DNA of 16,256 nt, from contig CAYMEK010000082.1 in the NCBI GenBank assembly GCA_964389305.1, positions 1-16,256 on the forward strand, given 5' to 3'. Below are positions 7,902 through 14,599 of this stretch, piece by piece. Each line of letters starts with the position of its first letter. Within the stretch, counting starts at the first letter, position 1. The translations under genes and the position numbers were made by a program. The notes beneath the pieces are model-generated. The model saw nothing but the letters and a program-made list of their open reading frames with translations. It was not told the DNA's origin and searched no databases. The stretch comes from CAYMEK01 sp964389305. Lineage in GTDB: Bacteria; Spirochaetota; Spirochaetia; SZUA-6; DRHE01.

Positions 7902-9191
7902 CTAACCCCCGCTTAAGAATCCTGTGATTCTCGGAAGAAAAAGGGTGATTTCCGGTACCAGTGCAAGAACAATGACCGCAAACACCAGGGCCACCATGAA
8001 CGCAATCTCTTCTTTTGCTATCTGTTCAATGGGCAAGCCGGTCACCCCTGTCATGGCGAACAGGTTGGCTCCCACCGGAGGAGTCAAGAATGCTATTTCG
8101 TTGGTGACCACGAAGACAATACCGAAATGAATAGGGTGTATCCCCAGCCGCACGAAGACAGGCAGCAGGATAGGAGTAAGGATTATGATCGTAGCCATCG
8201 TATCCATGAATGTCCCGAGAACAATCAAGAAAGCAATGACTATCAGATAGATAACCCGCCAATCGGTCGAGATGCTCGTGAGCAATACCGCCACCTGTTG
8301 CGGTACCTGCCCGAGGGTCAGGAGCTCGCCAAAGGCCGTGGACAGGCCTATCAAGACGATCATCGAGCCTCCTATCAGGCTCGTACGGCAGAGGCAGTCA
8401 AATATTTTAGGCAAGGTGAGTTTCCTGGTAACTACAAATCCCACGAACAGCGCGTATATCACGGCAATCACCGATCCTTCCACGGGGGTAAAGATCCCGC
8501 CGTAAATACCGCCGAGGATGAGTATCGGTGCGAGAAGGGACCATTTATACCGCCAGGAAGTGACAACGAGATCTTTGAGCGAGAATCTGGTTGTCTTTCT
8601 GCCGTATTTGCGCCGCCGGCAAATAAGATAGGCTACCACAATCAGGGTAGCCGTGACGAAAACTCCTGGGATGAGACCGGCGATAAAAAGACCGATAATT
8701 GAGGCTTGAGCTACCACTCCGTAGACTATCATCGGATTACTGGGTGGTACGAGAATTCCAAGTGTTCCCGCCGAGCTGGTAAGCGCCGCTGCGAAGCTCT
8801 TGTCGTATTTACGCTCGACCATGGAGGGGATGATAATGAAGCCTATTGCCGCGGCGGTGGCAGGCCCGGAGCCCGACATTGCGGCGAAGAACATGCACCC
8901 GAGTACGGCCGCCATTGCCAACCCGCCGCGTATGCGGCCGACAGCCTTCTCCATCACCGCTACGATTTGCTCGGACATCCGCCCTTCCTCCATCAACGCC
9001 CCGGCTAATATGAATAGAGGAATGGCATGGAGCGGAAAGGTGTCCGTTGCCGTGTATATGGACTTCGCCAGTATGATGAGAGGGATGTCCGTGGTCAACA
9101 GTGCAGCTAACGTAGCGATTCCGATGCTGATGATTATCGGGATTCCCAACAACAAGCTGATTACCAGTGTGCCGAAAAGCAAACCAATCAT
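7902..9191 (-). CDS. dctM: TRAP transporter large permease (DctM family)
   Basis: Large membrane subunit of a TRAP transporter, 429 aa, which couples uptake of an organic anion to the sodium (or proton) gradient. The chain is almost entirely hydrophobic with about 11-12 transmembrane segments. Family hallmarks include FILAGALMEEGRMSEQ in the first third, the AAMSGSGPATAAAIG loop, the LVPPSNPMIVYG region, and FLTPPVGANLFAM near the C-terminus. It starts 7 bp after the small-permease stop with only a weak ribosome site, so translation is probably coupled to dctQ. The next gene, the NAD-type SDR, starts 43 bp downstream. The transported compound cannot be told from this subunit. Confidence 0.95.
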   Translation of the reverse strand: MIGLLFGTLVISLLLGIPIIISIGIATLAALLTTDIPLIILAKSIYTATDTFPLHAIPLFILAGALMEEGRMSEQIVAVMEKAVGRIRGGLAMAAVLGCMFFAAMSGSGPATAAAIGFIIIPSMVERKYDKSFAAALTSSAGTLGILVPPSNPMIVYGVVAQASIIGLFIAGLIPGVFVTATLIVVAYLICRRRKYGRKTTRFSLKDLVVTSWRYKWSLLAPILILGGIYGGIFTPVEGSVIAVIYALFVGFVVTRKLTLPKIFDCLCRTSLIGGSMIVLIGLSTAFGELLTLGQVPQQVAVLLTSISTDWRVIYLIVIAFLIVLGTFMDTMATIIILTPILLPVFVRLGIHPIHFGIVFVVTNEIAFLTPPVGANLFAMTGVTGLPIEQIAKEEIAFMVALVFAVIVLALVPEITLFLPRITGFLSGG

Positions 9192-9198
9192 TGCTCAC

Positions 9199-9732
9199 TC
9201 ATCCATCTCGAGAAATAATCGCCTTGAAATCCTTTACGAGATTCTGCAGGACTCGTATGGAAATGAGAGTGAAGCTGAGCGGGACTATACTATAGGCGTA
9301 AGCCATCGATATGCCCAGTGCCGGTGACTCGTAGGGATATACCACCATGCTATGCACCAGACGTATACCCTCTCGAACGATTACGCCGTTGAACAAGACC
9401 CAGATTACATCGGCAATGAGCCGAAGGATCTTACGGGTCTTTTCTTTCATTAACAACAACGGTGCTTCTACGCGGATATGGCGTCTTTCTCTGGCCGCAT
9501 AGGCGGCCCCGGTATAAACAAACCAGATGAATGCCATTCTCTCAAGTTCCACAGCAAAGCTTAGTCCGCGGTTCAACACGAACCTGAAAAAAACTATGGC
9601 AGTCAACAGCGACACCATGGATACAAGAAACAGAACGGCGAGCAGTTTCTCGAAATTAGTTTCAAAAAACCGGAAAAGCCTTCTTGCTATACTCAAGTTC
9701 TTATTGCTCATTGAATCATCATCCGCTGCCAT
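9199..9732 (-). CDS. dctQ: TRAP transporter small permease (DctQ family)
   Basis: Small membrane subunit, 177 aa, with the expected four transmembrane segments at about residues 30-53, 66-86, 95-116 and 135-160. The family-typical RERRHIRVE stretch follows the second segment. It pairs with DctM to form the membrane part of the importer. The ATG at 9732 has GGAG at 8 nt, so I prefer it to the internal ATG at 9711. A 176-bp gap with a strong hairpin separates it from dctP, which probably lowers its expression relative to the binding protein. Confidence 0.93.
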   Translation of the reverse strand: MAADDDSMSNKNLSIARRLFRFFETNFEKLLAVLFLVSMVSLLTAIVFFRFVLNRGLSFAVELERMAFIWFVYTGAAYAARERRHIRVEAPLLLMKEKTRKILRLIADVIWVLFNGVIVREGIRLVHSMVVYPYESPALGISMAYAYSIVPLSFTLISIRVLQNLVKDFKAIISRDG

Positions 9733-9820
9733 AATCGTATCTCCAAAAACAGCCGCTATTCCGCGTCACCTATGAGCAAGGCAATGGGTCGCGAAGGATC
9801 TTTCCTGCAGAAATAAGAGG

Positions 9821-9845
9821 GAGGAGGTGGGGTTACCACCTCCTC
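9821..9845 (-). terminator. Hairpin between dctP and dctQ, likely attenuator or 3' stabiliser
   Basis: GAGGAGGTGG and CCACCTCCTC form a perfect 10-bp stem with a 5-nt loop. On the coding strand it is followed by CCTCTTATTTCT, pyrimidine-rich but not a clean U-run. It lies about 65 bp after the dctP stop and about 90 bp before dctQ. Such hairpins often terminate part of the transcripts or protect the upstream message, giving more binding protein than permease. Confidence 0.6.
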
Positions 9846-9908
9846 GGCTGAAAGCACGTATCCTGACCGGAAATACCCGCAAGGAAAGGACCATTCTAAA
9901 AGTAAGGA

Positions 9909-10931
9909 TCATTCTATAAAGGAAAGCACTTCTTCCAGCACTTCCTTCCCGCCCATCTTGTCATAAAACTCCGGCCATATCTCCTTCGCCTTTCGCCAGG
10001 CCGACATATCCGCGGGCTCGGTGATCACCATTCCCTTGTCTTCAAGTTGCTGTATTGTTGTCTTCAGATCGTCTCCCATGGCAGTGAACTGCCACTCCCA
10101 GGCATCGCTAGCTGCCCTCGTAAGGGCATCCCTTATTTTTTCGTGCTGCTTCTGGAACCAGCGTTCGCTTATGGCAAGCGGCACAATCTCCAGCATATGG
10201 TTCGTAAGAGTTACATACTTCTCGAACTCATACATCTTGAAGTCGATCAGGTTCCTCAGGACGTTATCGCCCCCATGAATGACCCCCGTTTGTAGAGAGC
10301 TGAAGACTTCGGCCCAGGCCATGGGTATCGGGTTGATTCCCCAGCTCTTGTACATCTCGATGAATACCGGATTGTTCGGTACCCGCCATTTCAGCCCACG
10401 TGCATCTTCCGGCTGCTGTACTACTTTCCGGGTGTTGTGCAATACACGACCTCCCTGGTCCGGCCAGGCGATGACCCTTATGCCCGCTTTTTCTACTGTC
10501 TGCTCCGTGAAATAGCCACCGAGCTCGCCCCGAAAGAGCTTGTATGCTTGCTCGCGGCTTTCGAACAGGTAGGGGAGGGTCACGGCATGAAGCACATTAG
10601 AGAAGGGCGCCAGGTTGGCAATATTCCCGATTACACCCTGAATAACACCCTCCTGGGCATCTTTAAATACCTTCTGTTCCGTACCCAACTGCCCTCCCCA
10701 GAATATCTGGACATTGATCAAGCCATTGCTGTATTGACCGGCAAGTTGCTGGAGCTTGACGGCGAACTCTATCATTGGGGAGCCTTCGGTATACGGCGGG
10801 CTGGTGGCGATCTTGACGTTGACCGGTTCTAACTCTTCTGTTTCCTTGGCTGCCTCCTGCTCACCCGTAGCGAAACACAGCACAGGTAGAAGGAGTAAAG
10901 CCACCGCAAGTGCAAACACTGTCTTTTTCAT
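9909..10931 (-). CDS. dctP: TRAP transporter substrate-binding protein (DctP family)
   Basis: Periplasmic binding protein of the TRAP importer, 340 aa. A signal peptide (Lys-Lys then a Leu/Val/Ala-rich core) covers residues 1-21, and the mature protein would begin around ATGEQEA, a style common in spirochaete binding proteins. LPVLC is not a good lipobox, so a lipoprotein is possible but unsupported. The family carboxylate-binding Arg is probably Arg183 in LKWRVPNNP, which implies an anionic ligand. MAWAEVFSSLQTGVIHGGDN follows as in other DctP proteins. The ribosome site AAGGAGGG is excellent, and a near-consensus promoter lies upstream. As first gene of the operon it is probably the most highly expressed. 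The ligand is unknown; a sulfated or carboxylated sugar derivative would fit the neighbours. Confidence 0.95.
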   Translation of the reverse strand: MKKTVFALAVALLLLPVLCFATGEQEAAKETEELEPVNVKIATSPPYTEGSPMIEFAVKLQQLAGQYSNGLINVQIFWGGQLGTEQKVFKDAQEGVIQGVIGNIANLAPFSNVLHAVTLPYLFESREQAYKLFRGELGGYFTEQTVEKAGIRVIAWPDQGGRVLHNTRKVVQQPEDARGLKWRVPNNPVFIEMYKSWGINPIPMAWAEVFSSLQTGVIHGGDNVLRNLIDFKMYEFEKYVTLTNHMLEIVPLAISERWFQKQHEKIRDALTRAASDAWEWQFTAMGDDLKTTIQQLEDKGMVITEPADMSAWRKAKEIWPEFYDKMGGKEVLEEVLSFIE

Positions 10932-10969
10932 TTTACCCTCCTTAGTTAAGTGTTTTGATAATTCCTGGC

Positions 10970-10998
10970 ATTATAATCTATAGTAACCGAGAAGTCAA
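10970..10998 (-). promoter_or_regulatory. Promoter of the TRAP/sulfatase operon
   Basis: On the minus strand a -35 TTGACT and a perfect -10 TATAAT are exactly 17 bp apart, about 40 bp before the dctP start. Transcription would begin near 10963. The imperfect palindrome CTTAGTTAAG lies between the start point and the ribosome site and could be an operator. This is the only strong promoter I see for the operon down to the DeoR gene. Confidence 0.75.
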
Positions 10999-11044
10999 CA
11001 GAAATAATCATAATATAAAAGTAAACAGCAAAAAAACATAATAA

Positions 11045-11064
11045 AATGCCAATGTAATGCCAAT
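11045..11064. repeat. Tandem AATGCCAAT sites, 11-bp period
   Basis: AATGCCAAT occurs at 11045-11053 and again at 11056-11064, a period of 11 bp (one helical turn), about 45 bp upstream of the -35 of the operon promoter. A related AATGCC sits on the opposite strand at the -10. The arrangement suggests a regulator site, possibly for the operon's own DeoR protein, but no known motif is matched. Confidence 0.4.
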
Positions 11065-11284
11065 ACAGGCTCACCGCTGATCTCAGTCTGGTATATTCTT
11101 TTGTATCCTGCGAATGCTGGGGTGGATCGCCCCGAGGTACCCTGAATCCTGCCAATATGCGGGCCGTCGGAGAAAGGCAGGCTGGCGGAGATGATTCATC
11201 TTTTCCGGTGAGGGCCGCCCGAGAAGCACGGAAAGCCTGACGACTTTCGGGCATTCCGGCCCGGGCTTGCCTCTTGGCCAGGCG

Positions 11285-11896
11285 TCAGCCGAACAACTTC
11301 CCTGCGATCTCCGCCACCCGGCGTCCTTGAAAACGAGCGGCCTCCAACTCGTTTTCACTGGGCAGGCGGCTGCCGTCGGCAGCGGAGATAGTCGTGGCAC
11401 CGTAGGGGGAGCCGCCTGTAATTTCGTCGACCCGGGATTGTCCCTCAAAGCTGTAGGGCAGACCCACGATGATCATCCCATGGTGCAGCATGGTAAGGTG
11501 GGTGCTGATAATGGTGGTCTCCTGGCCGCCGTGCTGTGTAGCCGTGCTGACCATGACACTGCCAATCTTGCCCTCTAGGGACCTGTCCAGCCACAGCTGC
11601 AGGGTGGAATCCCAAAACTGCCGCATCTGGCCGCACATATTTCCGTAACGCGTAGGAACACCCAGGATGATGGCGTCCGCCTCGGCCAGCTCTTCCACCC
11701 GTGCTACTGGAACGTGTGCGAAGGCTCGCTGAGCTTCCAGGGTGCCCGTGCGTTCGAGGATATCCCTCGGTACGGTCTCTGGAACTCGAAACATTTTCAC
11801 TTCCGCGCCTTTGACCTGGCGAGCGCCCTCGGCCGCAGCCTCGGCCATGCGATACATGTGGCCGAATGAAGAGTAGAAAAAAATCGATACTTTCAT
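11285..11896 (-). CDS. wrbA: NAD(P)H:quinone oxidoreductase, WrbA type
   Basis: FMN-dependent flavodoxin-like quinone reductase, 203 aa, the normal WrbA length. It reduces quinones by two electrons and so avoids semiquinone-driven oxygen radicals. Visible features are the N-terminal FMN-phosphate loop region (FYSSFGHMYRMA), the GVPTRYGNMCGQMRQFWD flavin-contact segment near residue 78, and the C-terminal GGSPYGATTISAADGSRLPS typical of the family. A strong AGGAGGT ribosome site precedes the ATG. It is divergent from the ferredoxin gene, with a 273-bp intergenic region. The promoter carries an ATTACTAA-TTAGGTAA operator candidate that recurs at the FAD-protein/Rieske promoter, suggesting common control. 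Confidence 0.93.
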   Translation of the reverse strand: MKVSIFFYSSFGHMYRMAEAAAEGARQVKGAEVKMFRVPETVPRDILERTGTLEAQRAFAHVPVARVEELAEADAIILGVPTRYGNMCGQMRQFWDSTLQLWLDRSLEGKIGSVMVSTATQHGGQETTIISTHLTMLHHGMIIVGLPYSFEGQSRVDEITGGSPYGATTISAADGSRLPSENELEAARFQGRRVAEIAGKLFG

Positions 11897-11964
11897 GGCT
11901 TACCTCCTGTTGTTGGCGGTATACGTATTCGTACCTGCGCGAATACCAACTATATAGAAATAAG

Positions 11965-11992
11965 ATTATATATTACTAATTAGGTAATCAAT
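11965..11992 (-). promoter_or_regulatory. wrbA promoter
   Basis: On the minus strand a perfect -10 TATAAT (11965-11970) follows an ATTGAT/TTGATT -35 at 15-16 bp spacing, slightly short of ideal. The operator candidate at 11972-11987 lies in the spacer, a position where a bound protein would block RNA polymerase. About 70 nt of leader precede the wrbA start. Confidence 0.55.
11972..11987. promoter_or_regulatory. Operator candidate ATTACTAA-TTAGGTAA (abutting half-sites)
   Basis: Two 8-bp half-sites abut and form an imperfect palindrome (ATTAC, 7 bp, GTAAT). Both are found again, in the same order on the strand opposite to transcription, at 15901-15927 with 11 bp between them. The site sits between the -35 and -10 of wrbA, so repression is the simplest role. 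The sort of palindrome fits MarR/HxlR-type redox regulators, but no regulator of that kind is in the window. Confidence 0.5.
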
Positions 11993-12077
11993 AATCTATT
12001 TGGACTATCGCGGTGTTGAGAACCCAGCCGGCCCCGGGATTCAAGGAAAACGTATAACAGTGGCTTAGTCCAAAACT

Positions 12078-12107
12078 TTGTGGAAAATAACCTGTTTCGG
12101 CTATATT
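12078..12107 (+). promoter_or_regulatory. Promoter for the ferredoxin-flavodiiron-hemerythrin genes
   Basis: TTGTGG and TATATT are 18 bp apart, ending about 60 bp before the ferredoxin start. Reasonable but not perfect sigma70-type match. No copy of the wrbA-type operator overlaps it; the nearest is on the far side of the intergenic region. Confidence 0.45.
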
Positions 12108-12169
12108 GCGGACGAGCAGGTTGTTGGTAGGCTGTGGCTGATACACAAACCAGATAAGGGGAGGCTGGC

Positions 12170-12355
12170 ATGAAAGCTCGCGTCGATGAGGATCTGTGCA
12201 TCGGTTCCGGCAACTGTGAGGAAACCTGTCCTGCGGTATTCAAGGTCGTGGACGGCGTGTCCCGGGTGCAGGTGGACGAGGTTCCAGAGGCGGAGGAAAG
12301 CAAGGTCAAACAGGCGGTGGACGGTTGTCCTACGGGGGCTATCAGCGTCGAATGA
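12170..12355 (+). CDS. Small single-cluster ferredoxin with a Cys-to-Ser ligand change
   Basis: A 61-residue electron carrier close in layout to the single-cluster ferredoxins of Thermotoga and Pyrococcus. The cluster motif reads C10-IG-S13-GN-C16-EET-C20-P, with the last ligand at C53-P. In the family, position 13 is Cys ([4Fe-4S]) or Asp (Pyrococcus). Here it is Ser, which suggests a [3Fe-4S] cluster or a Ser-ligated, easily interconverted [4Fe-4S] cluster. C20 usually forms a disulfide, and its partner Cys is missing. A strong AGGGGAGG ribosome site precedes the ATG. It is the first gene of the plus-strand set and a likely electron donor for the flavodiiron-like protein 138 bp downstream. 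P450-associated ferredoxins are a less likely alternative. Confidence 0.9.
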   Translation: MKARVDEDLCIGSGNCEETCPAVFKVVDGVSRVQVDEVPEAEESKVKQAVDGCPTGAISVE

Positions 12356-12493
12356 AGCGGGACGCGGCCTGCTTGAGAAGCGCCCCGGCTTGCCGATATG
12401 TTCCGGCAACATGGAAAGCCGCAGCCAACAGACGGCCGCCCGGCGGCTCCAGAAATATGCAGCTGCGAATATATTTGACAAAATTAGTCATGT

Positions 12494-13696
12494 ATGATAC
12501 GACTCCATATCATGGAGATCGTAGAGGGGGTTCATTGGGTTGGTGTTGTGGACAAGGAGATCCGCAGTCTCTACGGCCAGGAGATACCCGTCTCCCGGGG
12601 AACGAGCTTCAACGTGTACCTGCTCCTGGACAAGCGGATAGTCTGTGCCGGAGCGATACGAAACGGATATATCGATCGGGTTCTGGAGAATATCGGGCGA
12701 ATCGTCGATCCGGCGAGAATCGATTATCTGGTGTTCAAACAGCTCGAGCTGAATGAGACCGATGCGCTGGCCCGGCTTCAGCGCGCAATGACCTCGGCGC
12801 AGCTTTTGGTTCCCGGAGCCGCGCTGCGCTCCTTCGGAAGCAGACAGCAGCGGTTGTGGCCGAACCGGGAGATAGTCAGCGGAAACAGGCTCCCTTTGGG
12901 CAACATGGAGTTGGTATTCTACGAGTCTGCGGGCTTGCCGTGGCCCGACAGCATGCTTATGTATGAACCCGGCAGGAAGCTTCTGGTTTCCGAACACCTG
13001 TTCGGGCAGCATAATGCCTCATTCGGCCGCTTTGACGACCAGGTTGATCGGGAAGAGCTTTTGGATGAAGCGTTGCGCTACTATGTGAAACTGTTCGCTC
13101 CCTGCGGCGACAGGGTACAGGAAGCCTTGAAGCGTATTACGGGCCCGGGTGTCCCGGTGGATACGATACTGCCATTCCACGGTGTGGTCTGGCGATCCAA
13201 CGCAGCCGGGATTGTTCGACATTACCACAGCTGGACCGAGCAGAGCCCGGACAAGAAAGCAGTCATCGTTTTCGAGACCATGCTGAAAAGCACGCAATAC
13301 ATGGCCGAGGCGGTAGCGAGAGGTCTTGCCGGTGAAGGAGTTGCCTGCCGCATGTTCCGGGTTTCCGCTTCGAATCGTGATGAGATCCTCGCCGAAGTAT
13401 TTCGAGCCAAAGCCTTACTAGTGGGCTCACCGACGCTGCATCGCCGGCTGTTGCCTTCGATCGTTCCGCTATTGGAATCACTCAAAGGTCTGCGCTTGCG
13501 GAACAGGGTGGGAGCGGCGTTCGGATCCTACGGATGGAGCGGAGAAGCACTGCAGCAGTTGCAGAGTTGGCTTGCCGACTGCGGCATATCGCTGGCAGCC
13601 GAAGGAGTGCTCGCTAAACTTAGGCCAAGCTCCTACGATTTGAAGAAATGCGAAGAGCTCGGCCGTCGAGTGGCGCAGATGGTAAAAAACTCTTGA
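12494..13696 (+). CDS. Flavodiiron-like protein (FprA family) with altered diiron site
   Basis: Member of the A-type flavoprotein family (400 aa): a metallo-beta-lactamase-like domain (about 8-250) joined to a flavodoxin domain (about 255-400). Normal members reduce O2 or NO at a diiron centre. Here the HxExDH motif is replaced by Q83-L-E85-L-N87-E88, the next His ligand is Pro149 (PWPDSM for HWPDSM), and the bridging Asp is His168 (SEHLFGQH for SNDAFGQH). Only Glu85 and His229 remain. The flavodoxin part is intact (ETMLKST, GSPT, AAFGSYGWSG). The protein may therefore transfer electrons or sense redox state without reducing O2 by the usual mechanism. No good ribosome site precedes either ATG; homologues favour a start near residue 7 (MEIVEGVHWVG), at 12512. 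Family firm, activity unclear. Confidence 0.88.
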   Translation: MIRLHIMEIVEGVHWVGVVDKEIRSLYGQEIPVSRGTSFNVYLLLDKRIVCAGAIRNGYIDRVLENIGRIVDPARIDYLVFKQLELNETDALARLQRAMTSAQLLVPGAALRSFGSRQQRLWPNREIVSGNRLPLGNMELVFYESAGLPWPDSMLMYEPGRKLLVSEHLFGQHNASFGRFDDQVDREELLDEALRYYVKLFAPCGDRVQEALKRITGPGVPVDTILPFHGVVWRSNAAGIVRHYHSWTEQSPDKKAVIVFETMLKSTQYMAEAVARGLAGEGVACRMFRVSASNRDEILAEVFRAKALLVGSPTLHRRLLPSIVPLLESLKGLRLRNRVGAAFGSYGWSGEALQQLQSWLADCGISLAAEGVLAKLRPSSYDLKKCEELGRRVAQMVKNS

Positions 13697-13711
13697 GAGG
13701 AAAGGTAAGCA

Positions 13712-14266
13712 ATGAAAAAGATGATGCCTATCGGACCCCTGATGATCGAGCATCGGCTGATCGAGAGGATGATCGCCGTGATGCAGAAGGAATCGGAGCG
13801 CTTCGTTCGTGAGAAGTCTGTGAATTCGGAGTTTATCTCCGTGTTCGTAGATTTCGTTCGCACCTATGCGGATCGCTGCCATCACGGCAAAGAGGAGGAC
13901 ATCCTGTTTCGAGAGCTGGCTAAAAAGCAGATTTCCGAGGAGCACCGGAAGGTCATGAATGAGCTTGTCGAAGAGCACAAGTGGGCTCGGCAGAAGACCG
14001 CAGAGGTGGTGGAAGCCAACCGGCGATACCTGGGTGGGGACCAGGGAGCGGTGCTTCAAGTCACCGCCAAGCTCAACGCCCTGGCCGAGTTCTACCCCAA
14101 GCATATCGAGAAAGAGGACAAGCATTTTTTTCTTCCCGTGATGCGCTATTTTTCACAGGAGGAAAAGGACGCCATGCTCCAGAAAGGTTTCGAGTTCGAT
14201 CAGAATCTAATCCACGACAAATACAGGCAGATCGTCAAGCAATCCGAGAAGTCCCCGCAGGCCTAG
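13712..14266 (+). CDS. Hemerythrin-domain protein
   Basis: A 184-residue helical protein with the hemerythrin (HHE) iron-ligand pattern: His14 in EHRLI, His57/His58 with Glu62 (HHGKEED), His89 in EEHKWAR, and His131 with Glu135 (HIEKED). These would hold a non-haem diiron centre able to bind O2 or take part in NO/iron-sulfur repair chemistry. No signal peptide, so cytoplasmic. The start follows the flavodiiron-like gene by 15 bp with an AGGAAAGG ribosome site, so the two are co-transcribed. Given that the neighbour has lost its own diiron site, this protein may supply the O2-reactive iron centre of the set; that is inference. Family assignment is firm. Confidence 0.9.
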   Translation: MKKMMPIGPLMIEHRLIERMIAVMQKESERFVREKSVNSEFISVFVDFVRTYADRCHHGKEEDILFRELAKKQISEEHRKVMNELVEEHKWARQKTAEVVEANRRYLGGDQGAVLQVTAKLNALAEFYPKHIEKEDKHFFLPVMRYFSQEEKDAMLQKGFEFDQNLIHDKYRQIVKQSEKSPQA

Positions 14267-14331
14267 CCGTAAGCCCGGCTGGCCGGATGCGAATTCGCCG
14301 CGACAGGGATGTTCGATCTAAAAAGCCGGCC

Positions 14332-14554
14332 TTACCTGGCCAGGTTGAGCAGCCCTCCGGCCAGCAGGATCCGGCGCTGTCTTTCCGGGCGCGCCGAAGC
14401 GCTGCCGGTGAACGTGGTGCGAGACTCCGTTTCCCGGTTGAGAAAGAATCGCCCCGAAGCGGGCGGCGCAGGACTGCAGGAAGCGGTGGTCGTCGGCGTT
14501 GCGGAAGTCCGTATGGATGATATTATGATCGATGCAGCTCACCGTCACTTGTAA
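14332..14554 (-). pseudogene. Aconitase remnant with a large internal deletion
   Basis: On the minus strand about 57 codons (14378-14548) match the N-terminal part of aconitase: CIDHNIIHTDF, NADDHRFLQS, QPGNGVSHHVH and RFGAPGKT, which in intact enzymes continues into LLGSDSHTPT. Here the frame shifts by one immediately after GAPGKT and the remaining 17 codons read ERQRRILLAGGLLNLAR, then stop, which resembles the C-terminal end of the ~640-residue bacterial aconitases. So most of the gene is missing and the ends are fused out of frame; the first ~50 residues are also gone. It lies between two convergent genes of the redox region. The N-terminal identification is strong, the C-terminal one moderate. 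Confidence 0.75.
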
Positions 14555-14580
14555 TGCCGCAGCCTGCCGGACGTTCTCCC

Positions 14581-14599
14581 CGCGCCGATGATCGGCGCG
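14581..14599 (-). terminator. Perfect hairpin right after the FAD-protein stop codon
   Basis: CGCGCCGAT, one base, ATCGGCGCG: a 7-bp GC-rich stem with a 5-nt loop in RNA. It begins directly after the stop codon of the FAD-dependent oxidoreductase. No U-run follows, so it may stabilise the 3' end and not terminate by itself. Confidence 0.45.

Larger units (their letters stand above)
10932..11284. other. Intergenic region upstream of the TRAP operon
   Basis: Contains the dctP promoter near its left end, an AT-rich stretch (10980-11060), and a pair of AATGCCAAT direct repeats. The right part (about 11100-11284), downstream of wrbA, is GC-rich. It shows only a weak GAAAG/CTTTC stem and no gene I can support. 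Confidence 0.6.

Noticed and set aside
10946..11254. 102-codon minus-strand frame upstream of dctP
   Set aside because: Runs through the dctP promoter and AT-rich region, has no ribosome site, and changes composition midway; not gene-like.
12475..12501. TTGACA and TATGAT as a promoter for the flavodiiron-like gene
   Set aside because: The spacing is about 14 bp or less, too short for a sigma70 promoter, and no alternative -10 fits at 16-18 bp.
14309..14554. Plus-strand frame of 81 codons after the hemerythrin gene
   Set aside because: It is the shadow of the aconitase remnant on the other strand, which gives clear family motifs.
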